Part shown: positions 54,917 through 63,250 of the stretch, one piece after another | How positions within the stretch are numbered: position 1 is the stretch's first letter | Layout: each line of letters begins with the position of its first letter | Assembly: GCA_025210965.1 (NCBI GenBank) | Contig: JAOAQY010000069.1 | Location: forward strand, 1 to 64,000 | Direction of reading: 5' to 3' | Source: Tissierellales bacterium | GTDB lineage: Bacteria; Bacillota; Clostridia; Tissierellales; JAOAQY01 | DNA length: 64,000 nucleotides | Program-made: the position numbers and the translations under genes | Notes under the pieces: model-generated | What the model was told of the DNA's origin: nothing | The model's input: the letters and a program-made list of their open reading frames with translations, nothing else | Database searches by the model: none

Positions 54917-55786
54917 TTGAACAAAATATTTGTTGTAGATGATGAAAAATATTATTTGAATAGTTTAAATCGTATTTTGCATAATATTTACGAATTGAAG
55001 TGCTTTTCTGATGGAGAAGAACTTTTAAATTATTTTGATGAGAATACTATGTTACCAGATTTGATATTGCTAGATATTATGATGCCCAAAATGAATGGTT
55101 ATGATATTTGTAGAGAATTAAAAACTAATGAAAAGACAAAAGATATACCTATAATATTTGTCTCGGGATTGGACTCTTTTGATGATGAAGCAAGAGGGAT
55201 AGAATTTGGTGTTGAAGATTATATATATAAGCCATATAATACAGAAGTTTTAAAGGCACGTATGGCAAATGTTATAAGGCTCAGTAAGCATAGAAAAAAT
55301 CAAAAACACAACAATTTTAGCAATCTAGGCAAAAAAATGATAAAAATATGGCTAGGGAAAATGTCTGATGATGATGAGAACATTATTAATAAAACATTAT
55401 TTGAAGCGTATTGGATGGGAAAACTTGTGTTTGAAGTAACCGGTTCAAAAAATGAGCAAGAAGAGGCTTATTACTTGAAGGTTAATGAAATTGTACGCAA
55501 AGAATACCAAGATTATAGCATTGAAATTCAAACAAAAATAGACAAATATAATGAAGATATATTAGAGCACTGGGATGGAAGTGGTAAGGTTTCTCTAAAG
55601 AAAAATAATGTAAATCTGATTTCAAGGGTTAAAGATGTTGTAGAAACTTATGCGGATGTTTTTTATGACTGTTATGATTTGAAAAAAGGTATCGATTATT
55701 GCGTGGAATTAAGAGGAACCACATTAGATCCAGAAATCACAGATTTATTTGTAGATTTAATAAAAAAAGATGAGAATGTAGATTAA
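54917..55786 (+). CDS. Response regulator with degenerate HD-GYP-like output domain
   Basis: TTG 54917 follows AGGAGGAGTG. Residues 1-120 form an intact receiver (D8, D9, phosphoacceptor D53, S83, K105). Residues about 140-285 resemble an HD-GYP c-di-GMP phosphodiesterase: HWDGSG (218-223) and a C-terminal RVKDVVETYADVFYD ... LDPEITDLF run. The catalytic dyad region reads AYWMGK (164-169) where HD-GYP has LHDIGK, and the GYP motif reads GKV, so phosphodiesterase activity is unlikely. The stop lies inside a terminator. No sensor kinase is adjacent. Confidence 0.8.
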   Translation: MNKIFVVDDEKYYLNSLNRILHNIYELKCFSDGEELLNYFDENTMLPDLILLDIMMPKMNGYDICRELKTNEKTKDIPIIFVSGLDSFDDEARGIEFGVEDYIYKPYNTEVLKARMANVIRLSKHRKNQKHNNFSNLGKKMIKIWLGKMSDDDENIINKTLFEAYWMGKLVFEVTGSKNEQEEAYYLKVNEIVRKEYQDYSIEIQTKIDKYNEDILEHWDGSGKVSLKKNNVNLISRVKDVVETYADVFYDCYDLKKGIDYCVELRGTTLDPEITDLFVDLIKKDENVD

Positions 55787-55807
55787 ATACATTCTCATCT
55801 TTTTTTG
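55768..55807. terminator. Bidirectional intrinsic terminator
   Basis: AGATGAGAATGT pairs with ACATTCTCATCT; A7 precedes and T7 follows. It serves the response regulator and the convergent lipoprotein gene. Confidence 0.92.
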
Positions 55808-55810
55808 CTA

Positions 55811-57604
55811 TTACATTGAAATAGGTACAACTTTCCAAATGTCATTTTCTTTTATTACTTGAATTGGCTGGTTTTCAAGAGTTTTATTCACTTGAACATC
55901 TTCGCCAGATTCATTTTTTTCAGTAGCTTTATAAGTGTAAGTAACAGAAACTGTATAACCCTTATCGTTTGGAGTCATATCACCAACTGTATATTTAGAT
56001 ATTGATATATTGCTTTTTTCATGATTAGATGCAAAAGTGTCATAGTCTTTATCTCTTGACTCGATTGCAGTTATTAAATATAGAGAAGCTGTCTTGTCAT
56101 ATCTTTCAGCTTTTAAATATTTTTTAACAGCATCTATAGGTGTTCGTTCTATACGATCTAAAGATACATCTTTTACATCTTTCTTTTCATAATTGTAGAA
56201 GAATATTCTTGGATCATAAGTGTTACCAGCATCCCAGATTAAATAATCGTTTATGCCTAGATCCATACAAGCTAGAATTTGTTTTCGAATATTTTCAGGT
56301 GAATAATCGATGTGACCTTTAACCCATCCTGCTGTAAAACCTTGGATCCAAGGTCTTATAGTTGCTGGAGTTTGCTGTGCAGCATTTTTTTCTATAGCTT
56401 CCTTCATAGATGCTTCCAATACGCCGTAAGGATGAGCATCTGGATATTTAAATCCATACCATCCGGTAGAATAATGGCTAGGATACACCATAGGACAAAT
56501 GTACTCGGTAGTATTTGCAACTTTTCTCCATGTTTGACCAATATCTTCAGGTTTATCATCCCAATTTCGTGTTATAACACCAAAAACATCAGCTGCTATA
56601 TTTACGCCATAAGGAGACAGTTCTTGTCTTGCAAATTCAAGAAAATCTTCAATTCCTTCATCTTTATCTCTATCATTTCTATGCGGATAGTTAACTTGCT
56701 TATTATAAACTCTTGCATTATCAGGGAAACGCACATAATCAAATTGTATTTCGTCAAAACCCTTTAACGCAGCTTCCTTTGCTATAGCAACGTTATAATT
56801 CCAAACGTATTCGTCGAATTGATTTACCCACGGGATACCGTGTCTATCATGCCAAACTCCACCTGATTTTGATTGCATTGAATGTTTCGACATAGTTCTA
56901 GCAAAATGAGGATCTTTAAAAGTAACTATTCTAGCTATAGCGTAGATATCATGTTTTTTCAAAAGTTCGATAAGAGCATCGATATTACGTATAGAATTTT
57001 TGCTATTAGATTTTGCTATATTTGTAGCTTCAACATCGCTATTGTAAGTCATGAAACCAGAATCATTTTTGACGTCTATTACAAGTGCATTTACTTCAGT
57101 AGCTAAACAAATTCCAACAGCTTTTTCTAAAAGATTTGCATTTTTATTGCTAGCGCTGTTTTGAGAAATTAATTCTTGATTGCCTGTTTTTAATCCTTCT
57201 ACGTACTTAGCATAACTTTCAATCCTAGATTCATCAAATTTGTATCCTGCAACAGAGCCTGTAACATAAAGACCTTTAGCTTCAATCATTTTTTTTGCTA
57301 CTTCTTGATCAAGTGCAGGAAGTGGTACATAAAATTCTTTGTACTGTTCCTTTCTAGAAGTTTCAAGTGCCAATCTTTCTTCAGCTTTTTTTTCAGCTTC
57401 AAATTTAGCGGCTTCTTCAGCTTCTTTTTTTTCGCGTTCTATTCTTTCAGCCTCAGTTTCAGTAGGCTCAGAATTTACTTCAGAAGAAACAGTTTGTTCA
57501 CCAATATTGCTTTGTTCATTATTTTGCGCAGTGCCAGTTTTGCAACCAGTTAAGGCAAGTGTTGCGCATAGAGAAATTATTGCGTAAAACTTGAGTTTAT
57601 TCAT
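55811..57604 (-). CDS. Lipoprotein with putative glycoside hydrolase domain (DUF4015)
   Basis: The 597-residue protein starts with a lipoprotein signal (lipobox LTGC, C21) and an E/K/A-rich helical linker (about 25-90). The DUF4015 putative glycosidase TIM-barrel occupies about 105-470, with YVTGSVAGYKF, ALVIDVKNDSGFMTYNS, EIQFDYVRFPD and FTAGWVKGHIDYSPENIRKQI. A C-terminal domain of about 110 residues has an NTF2-like look (YTYKATEKNESGEDVQVN). It probably acts on wall or extracellular polysaccharide; substrate unknown. Minus strand, single gene, AAGGAGGAT upstream. Confidence 0.85.
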   Translation of the reverse strand: MNKLKFYAIISLCATLALTGCKTGTAQNNEQSNIGEQTVSSEVNSEPTETEAERIEREKKEAEEAAKFEAEKKAEERLALETSRKEQYKEFYVPLPALDQEVAKKMIEAKGLYVTGSVAGYKFDESRIESYAKYVEGLKTGNQELISQNSASNKNANLLEKAVGICLATEVNALVIDVKNDSGFMTYNSDVEATNIAKSNSKNSIRNIDALIELLKKHDIYAIARIVTFKDPHFARTMSKHSMQSKSGGVWHDRHGIPWVNQFDEYVWNYNVAIAKEAALKGFDEIQFDYVRFPDNARVYNKQVNYPHRNDRDKDEGIEDFLEFARQELSPYGVNIAADVFGVITRNWDDKPEDIGQTWRKVANTTEYICPMVYPSHYSTGWYGFKYPDAHPYGVLEASMKEAIEKNAAQQTPATIRPWIQGFTAGWVKGHIDYSPENIRKQILACMDLGINDYLIWDAGNTYDPRIFFYNYEKKDVKDVSLDRIERTPIDAVKKYLKAERYDKTASLYLITAIESRDKDYDTFASNHEKSNISISKYTVGDMTPNDKGYTVSVTYTYKATEKNESGEDVQVNKTLENQPIQVIKENDIWKVVPISM

Positions 57605-57876
57605 TTAATGTAAAATCCTCCTTAGTAAAGTATTCATCTATATTATACAGTAGAAAAATTGATATTATGTTACAAATTAATGACATGAATAAGTATTTAT
57701 GAGTGAAAATCGAAAATATCTGAGAAATTTGTAAAACATTGGGTATAAGAATTTCGTAGTGAATTTAAATTATATTGAACTAAAAATAATATAAAAAAAG
57801 AAGGAATAGGAGGCAAAAAGATAGAATTATATAAATAATCTGAAAATAACCACATAAAGATTAAGGGGGAACAATT

Positions 57877-59943
57877 ATGAAGAATTATAGTGCAGATAAA
57901 ATAAGAAACATGGCGTTATTAGGGCATCACGGAAGCGGTAAAACAACTTTAGCAGAAGCTTTACTATATACTACTGGAGCTATTTCTAAGGCAGGTAGTG
58001 TTGAAGAAAAAAATACTGTTTCCGATTATGATAAAGAAGAAAAAACTAGACAAGTTTCAATCAGCACATCAGTTATTCCAGTTGAATGGAAAGATCATAA
58101 ATACAATGTTCTTGATACACCAGGTTATTTTGATTTTGTTGGAGAAGTAGATAGTGCACTCAGAGTTGCACGAGGTGCAATTATAACGATGGATGCATCG
58201 GCAGGATTTGAAGTTGGAGCTGAGAAAGCTTGGAAATATACTAGAAGAAAAAATCTACCTACTTTACTTTTTGTTAATAAGATGGATAAAGAAAATATAA
58301 ATTTTACAAAATTAGTGGAAGAACTCAGAACTCAACTGGGAAAACAGGTAGTTCCATTCTGTATTCCTATAGGAAAAGGAGAGGAATTTGAGGGATTTGT
58401 AAATATAGTTGATATGAAAGCAAGAATATATGATGGTACTAGCTGTAAAGATGCTGAGATTTGGCCAGAAAAAGCAGAGAAAGTAGATCAATTTAGAGAA
58501 ATGCTAGTAGAGTCAGTTGCGGAAAGTGATGACGAACTTATGGAAAAATACTTTAATGGCGAGTCATTTACAGAAGAAGAAATCCACAAAGGTCTTAGAA
58601 AAGGCGTTATTGAGGGGACATTGGTTCCTGTTCTATGTGGTTCAGCAACAAAAAATGTTGGAGTTCATACATTGTTGGATATGATTTGGGATTATTTGCC
58701 TTCGCCAACAGATATGCAAATGCCATTTGGAATAAATCCTAAGACTGAAGAAGAAATTGAAAGAAAGATAGATAAAGATGAACCATTTTCAGCAGTAGTG
58801 TTTAAAACGATAGTTGACCCTTATGTTGGAAAGATGTCATTGTTTAAGGTTAGATCTGGATCTCTTAAGAAAGATGATGAAATATATAATGTTAATACTG
58901 AAACTACAGAAAAAGTAAACACATTGTTCTTGCTTAGAGGAAAAGAACAAGTATCGGTTGATTCAGTTAGCGCAGGTGATATAGGTGTAGTTGCTAAATT
59001 AAATGATACTCATACTGGAAATACATTATGTGCTAAAGATGCTCTTATAAAGTACAGAGAGATTCCATTTACTCAGCCAACGTATTTTATGGCAATTAAT
59101 CCAAAATCAAAGAACGATGAGGATAAATTAAGTTCAGCATTAACAAAAATATTAGATGAAGATAAAACTATATGCGCAGAGCGAAAATCAGAGACAAAGC
59201 AATTGCTACTTGGAACTCAAGGCAATTTACATTTAGAGGTTATAAAAAATAAATTAGAGAATTTATATGGCGTGCATATAGATATAGAGGATCCTAGAAT
59301 TGTTTATAGAGAAACTATAAAAGGTCAAGCTGATGTACAAGGAAAACACAAAAAACAGTCTGGTGGAGCTGGGCAATACGGAGATGTTCATATTAAATTT
59401 GAGCCTTGCGAAGAAGATTTTGTTTTTGAAGAAAAGATTTTTGGAGGATCAGTTCCAAAATCTTATATACCAGCAGTGGAAAAAGGATTAGTTGATAGCT
59501 TGAAAAAAGGAGTATTGGCAGGATATCCAGTAGTAAATGTTAAAGCAATATTACATGATGGATCATATCACGCGGTAGATTCTAGTGAGATGGCATTTAA
59601 AACAGCAGCATCGATTGCATTTAAAAAAGGAATGAAAGAAGCTAATCCTGTATTACTAGAACCGGTTATGAGAGTTGAAGTTTTAGTACCAGAAGAGTAT
59701 ATGGGAGACGTAATGGGAGATATGAACAAAAGAAGAGGTCGTATACTTGGAATGGAGCAACAAAAAGACGGATCTCAATTGGTTATAGCAGAAGCTCCAG
59801 AAGCTGAATTGCTAACATATACTGTTGATTTAAAATCTATGACTCAAGCTAGAGCTAGCTTTACACTTAAGTTTGAGCGATATGAAGAGGTTCCTGGCAT
59901 GATTGCAGATAAGGTAATAGGGGAAGCGCATCAGGAGAATTAA
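57877..59943 (+). CDS. EF-G-like translation GTPase
   Basis: The 688-residue protein has all EF-G domains: G domain with P-loop LLGHHGSGKTT (near 14-24), DTPGYFDFVGEV and NKMDKE, then domains II-V with KQSGGAGQYGDVHIKFEP and a C-terminal RGRILGME. Classical EF-G reads AHIDAGKTT in the P-loop, so this is the EF-G-like/EF-G2 paralogue, not the str-operon fusA. Its role in clostridia is unclear (possibly recycling or a specialised translocase). AAGGGGGAACA precedes the ATG, and the 272-base leader is otherwise featureless and AT-rich. Confidence 0.85.
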   Translation: MKNYSADKIRNMALLGHHGSGKTTLAEALLYTTGAISKAGSVEEKNTVSDYDKEEKTRQVSISTSVIPVEWKDHKYNVLDTPGYFDFVGEVDSALRVARGAIITMDASAGFEVGAEKAWKYTRRKNLPTLLFVNKMDKENINFTKLVEELRTQLGKQVVPFCIPIGKGEEFEGFVNIVDMKARIYDGTSCKDAEIWPEKAEKVDQFREMLVESVAESDDELMEKYFNGESFTEEEIHKGLRKGVIEGTLVPVLCGSATKNVGVHTLLDMIWDYLPSPTDMQMPFGINPKTEEEIERKIDKDEPFSAVVFKTIVDPYVGKMSLFKVRSGSLKKDDEIYNVNTETTEKVNTLFLLRGKEQVSVDSVSAGDIGVVAKLNDTHTGNTLCAKDALIKYREIPFTQPTYFMAINPKSKNDEDKLSSALTKILDEDKTICAERKSETKQLLLGTQGNLHLEVIKNKLENLYGVHIDIEDPRIVYRETIKGQADVQGKHKKQSGGAGQYGDVHIKFEPCEEDFVFEEKIFGGSVPKSYIPAVEKGLVDSLKKGVLAGYPVVNVKAILHDGSYHAVDSSEMAFKTAASIAFKKGMKEANPVLLEPVMRVEVLVPEEYMGDVMGDMNKRRGRILGMEQQKDGSQLVIAEAPEAELLTYTVDLKSMTQARASFTLKFERYEEVPGMIADKVIGEAHQEN

Positions 59944-59992
59944 CAGATAATTACTAAACTTTAAATAAATATCTTCGATTTAGGAAATGTTA

Positions 59993-60042
59993 TGCACTGG
60001 TATTTGGTGAAATAATCCAAATGCTGGTGCATTTATTTTTTA
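59993..60042 (+). terminator. Intrinsic terminator after the EF-G-like gene
   Basis: TGCACTGGTATTTGG pairs with CCAAATGCTGGTGCA (with G-T pairs), then a T-rich stretch. Confidence 0.8.
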
Positions 60043-60201
60043 GTATAAAAATTAAGAGATCAACATAAGCTAGTTCATTTGATACAACGATGATATAATA
60101 AAATGGTAAAACTGTGTAATTTTTATAAATATATGACAAAATTTAAAATATATTTATTTTGATATAAAAAAAACTTATAATATAGTAATGGAGAAGATAA
60201 T

Positions 60202-61563
60202 ATGGCTAAGATAAAAACAAAATATATTTGCCAAAATTGCGGTTATGAAACTCCTAAATGGATGGGAAAGTGTCCAGACTGCAATGAGTGGAATACATTT
60301 GTAGAAGAGTTAGTAGAAAAAGAGCAAAAAAATAGTGTGATGCCGAAGGTTTCAGCCGGAAAGGCAAAAAAATTAGAGGACATTCAATTTGATGAGAAAA
60401 AGAGAAATAAAACGGGTATAGAGGAGTTAGATCGCGTTCTTGGTGGAGGGATAGTAAAGGGATCTTTGATCTTAATAGGTGGAGATCCAGGTATTGGAAA
60501 ATCTACTATACTACTTCAAGTTGCTGAATGTATGGCAATTCAAGGACAAAAAGTACTTTATATTTCTGGAGAAGAATCAGAAGAGCAGATAAAACTTCGT
60601 GCAGAGAGGTTAGGCGTGAAGTCAGATAACTTGTATTTAGTTGCAGAGACAAACTTGGCTTATATAAGAGGGATAATTGATGCTGAAAAACCAAATCTCT
60701 TAATAGCAGATTCGGTACAAACTTTATTTAACCCTGATATAGTGTCGGCACCCGGAAGCGTTTCACAGGTTAGGGAAGTTACGAACTTTTTTATGAAGTA
60801 TGCAAAAAGTCAAGGTATAGCGACGTTTGTAATTGGTCATGTTACAAAGCAGGGTTCTATTGCAGGCCCAAAGGTATTGGAACATATGGTGGATACTGTA
60901 CTTTATTTTGAAGGTGACAAGGATAATATATATAGAGTTGTGCGAGCTGTTAAAAATAGATTTGGATCTACAAATGAGATTGGAATTTTTGAAATGACAT
61001 ATAGAGGTCTTATAGCTGTAGAAAATCCGTCAGAGATGCTTTTGGCAGGAAGACCAATTGGAGAATCGGGAACCATCGTTGTTTCGGCGATTGAAGGAAG
61101 TAGACCGGTAATGGTTGAAGTTCAGGCGTTAGTTAGCCCTACTTCTTTTGGAAATCCTAAAAGGCTTACTACTGGAGTAGATTATAACAGAGTGTCACTA
61201 CTCATGGCAGTATTGGAGAAGAGGATAGGGCTTCAGGCGCAGGCCTTCGATGCATATGTTAATATAACTGGTGGAATTCAAATGAAAGAACCGGCTTTAG
61301 ATTTAGGGATAGTAGTAGCATTGGTATCATCGTACAAAGATAAAGCTGTAGATGGTAAAATTGTTGTGGCTGGAGAAGTTGGATTAGCTGGTGAAATAAG
61401 GACTATTACAAACTTGGAAAAGCGAATATCAGAAGCTGAAAAATTGGGTTTTGATAAAATATATATACCAAAAAGTAGATTTGAATTACCTAAGAATACT
61501 AGTATAGAAATTGTAGAAGTAAGTCAAATAGGGGAACTAATTACAAAAATATTTGGGAGGTGA
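60202..61563 (+). CDS. radA: DNA repair protein RadA
   Basis: The 453-residue protein has an N-terminal C4 zinc finger (CQNCGYETPKWMGKCPDC, residues 10-27), a RecA-like ATPase with GGDPGIGKST and the RadA-specific KNRFG motif, and a C-terminal Lon-protease-like domain. RadA drives branch migration in recombination repair. It overlaps the GTG/RBS of disA. The ctsR-mcsA-mcsB-clpC genes that precede radA in Bacillus are not here. Confidence 0.96.
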   Translation: MAKIKTKYICQNCGYETPKWMGKCPDCNEWNTFVEELVEKEQKNSVMPKVSAGKAKKLEDIQFDEKKRNKTGIEELDRVLGGGIVKGSLILIGGDPGIGKSTILLQVAECMAIQGQKVLYISGEESEEQIKLRAERLGVKSDNLYLVAETNLAYIRGIIDAEKPNLLIADSVQTLFNPDIVSAPGSVSQVREVTNFFMKYAKSQGIATFVIGHVTKQGSIAGPKVLEHMVDTVLYFEGDKDNIYRVVRAVKNRFGSTNEIGIFEMTYRGLIAVENPSEMLLAGRPIGESGTIVVSAIEGSRPVMVEVQALVSPTSFGNPKRLTTGVDYNRVSLLMAVLEKRIGLQAQAFDAYVNITGGIQMKEPALDLGIVVALVSSYKDKAVDGKIVVAGEVGLAGEIRTITNLEKRISEAEKLGFDKIYIPKSRFELPKNTSIEIVEVSQIGELITKIFGR

Positions 61564-61568
61564 TTAAT

Positions 61569-62657
61569 TTGAGCAAAACGGTCAAACAATTAGATCAAAA
61601 AACTGCATTATTTAAATTTGTTAAAATGGTAGCTCCTGGAACTGAATTTAGAGAAGGTCTTGATAATATTCTGAAAGCGAACACTGGGGCTATAATAGTA
61701 TTAGGTGACGATGAAGATGTTATGAGTCTAACTGCTGGAGGATTTTCTATAGATAGTGAATATTCACCAGCTAAGTTGTACGAATTGGCTAAAATGGATG
61801 GTGCGATAGTATTGAGTAAGGATGCGAGACGAATTGTTTCAGCAAATACTCAATTAGAACCTGATGCAAATGTCGGTTCGGATGAAACTGGAATAAGGCA
61901 TAGAACAGCAGAAAAATTTGCTAAGCAAACTAGCAGATTAGTTATATCTATATCACAAAGGCGAAATATAATAACTCTATACTATAAAAATGAAAAATAT
62001 GTGCTTAAGGAATCGAGCAGAGTGTTAATAAAAGCCAATCAAGCAATACAGACGCTAGAAAATTACAAAAAAACATTAGACAAAGCTATGGGTGATTTAG
62101 AAGCGATGGAGTTTGAGGACAGTGCAACACTATATGATGTATGCAAGGTTCTTCAAAGAATAGAGATGATGATGAAAATAGTTCAAGAAATAGAAAGTTA
62201 TATATTAGAACTAGGAATAGAAGGACGATTAATAAGTATGCAGCTTCAAGAACTTACAACAGACATTAAAGAAGACAGTGAAAATATAATAAGAGATTAT
62301 GCTAAAAAAGAAGTTGCAGAAGAGCCTAAAATGGCAAGAAAAGAAATAAAAAAATTAGACTCAGAAGAACTTTGGGACTTAGTTAATATTTCAAAAATAT
62401 TAGGGTATGAAAACATAGCTGGAATATTAGATCAAAGTGTTGAGCCATATGGATATAGAATATTGGCAAAAATACCTAGATTACCAAATAGTGTTTTAGA
62501 AAAATTGATAGAAGCATTCGGTAGTTTTCAATCACTTATAGAGGCTGATACTGATCAATTAGAAGAAGTAGATGGCATTGGAGAAAAGCGAGCCAAAATT
62601 ATAGCTGATAAATTAATGAGACTACAGGAGAGGGCTATGCAAAATAGAACAATATAA
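61569..62657 (+). CDS. disA: DNA integrity scanning diadenylate cyclase
   Basis: TTG 61569 lies eight bases after GGAGG (61556-61560) and gives the N-terminus MSKTVKQLDQ; GTG 61560 falls inside the RBS. The product is 362 residues: DAC domain with DGAIVLSKDARRI and RHRTAEKFAKQT, a helical linker and a C-terminal HhH/DNA-binding domain (VDGIGEKRAKII). It synthesises c-di-AMP and senses branched DNA. radA-disA is a conserved pair. Confidence 0.95.
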   Translation: MSKTVKQLDQKTALFKFVKMVAPGTEFREGLDNILKANTGAIIVLGDDEDVMSLTAGGFSIDSEYSPAKLYELAKMDGAIVLSKDARRIVSANTQLEPDANVGSDETGIRHRTAEKFAKQTSRLVISISQRRNIITLYYKNEKYVLKESSRVLIKANQAIQTLENYKKTLDKAMGDLEAMEFEDSATLYDVCKVLQRIEMMMKIVQEIESYILELGIEGRLISMQLQELTTDIKEDSENIIRDYAKKEVAEEPKMARKEIKKLDSEELWDLVNISKILGYENIAGILDQSVEPYGYRILAKIPRLPNSVLEKLIEAFGSFQSLIEADTDQLEEVDGIGEKRAKIIADKLMRLQERAMQNRTI

Positions 62658-62660
62658 TTG

Positions 62661-62689
62661 TTGACATTGAAGACTATGTGTGTTAAAAT
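62661..62689 (+). promoter_or_regulatory. Sigma-A promoter P1 of carD
   Basis: TTGACA (62661-62666), 17 bases, TAAAAT (62684-62689), directly after disA. Confidence 0.8.
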
Positions 62690-62696
62690 ACAAATT

Positions 62697-62725
62697 TTGA
62701 CATAATCCTTTATATAGGGTATACT
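62697..62725 (+). promoter_or_regulatory. Sigma-A promoter P2 of carD
   Basis: TTGACA (62697-62702), 17 bases, TATACT (62720-62725), 36 bases after P1. Both have a perfect -35 and optimal spacing. Confidence 0.85.
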
Positions 62726-62755
62726 AGAATTATATCCTTATATGGAGGTGCTGAA

Positions 62756-63235
62756 ATGTTTGAAATAGGAGATAGAATTTTTTACCCTATGCATGGTGCA
62801 GGGGAGATTGTAAACATCGAGAAAAGAGAGATACTAGGTGAAGAACTTGAGTACTATGTGATGTTTATACCAGTTGGGAGTATTAGAGTTATGGTTCCGG
62901 TAAAGAATGCCAGTAATATTGGTCTTAGAGAATTGGCTTCTAGAGAAGAAGTAGATCAGGCATTTGCAATACTTGCAGATGAAAAAACTAAGATGCCGCA
63001 AAATTGGAACAGAAGATTTAGATTAAATTTAGACAAGATTAAGGGAGGGGATATTTTCGAGATTGCAGCAGTTATAAGAAACTTGATATTGAGAGATAGA
63101 GAAAAAACACTTTCTACTGGTGAGAGAAAGATGCTAAATACCGCAAAACAGATGCTTATAAGTGAAGTTGTACTAGTATTAGATAAGGAAGAAGAAGAGG
63201 TTGAGCGTCTAGTTCAAGAGACAGTAGGAGAATAA
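62756..63235 (+). CDS. CarD-family transcription regulator
   Basis: The 159-residue protein has an N-terminal CarD/CdnL Tudor-like RNA-polymerase-interaction domain (FEIGDRIFYPMHGAGEIVNIEKREI) and a helical C-terminal domain (KTLSTGERKMLNTAKQMLISEV). CarD proteins bind RNA polymerase beta and modulate promoter opening, for example at rRNA promoters. In clostridia the gene often follows disA, as here. TGGAGGTG precedes ATG 62756, and two strong tandem promoters lie in the gap. Confidence 0.93.
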   Translation: MFEIGDRIFYPMHGAGEIVNIEKREILGEELEYYVMFIPVGSIRVMVPVKNASNIGLRELASREEVDQAFAILADEKTKMPQNWNRRFRLNLDKIKGGDIFEIAAVIRNLILRDREKTLSTGERKMLNTAKQMLISEVVLVLDKEEEEVERLVQETVGE

Positions 63236-63250
63236 CTTGGAGGTGAATTA

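Noticed and set aside
56312-56767. 151-codon plus-strand frame inside the lipoprotein gene
   Set aside because: Antisense to the DUF4015 domain and without RBS or recognisable protein.
60159-60181. TTGATA ... TATAAT before radA as a promoter
   Set aside because: The two elements are 11 bases apart, so they cannot be a -35/-10 pair; only the TATAAT could be used.
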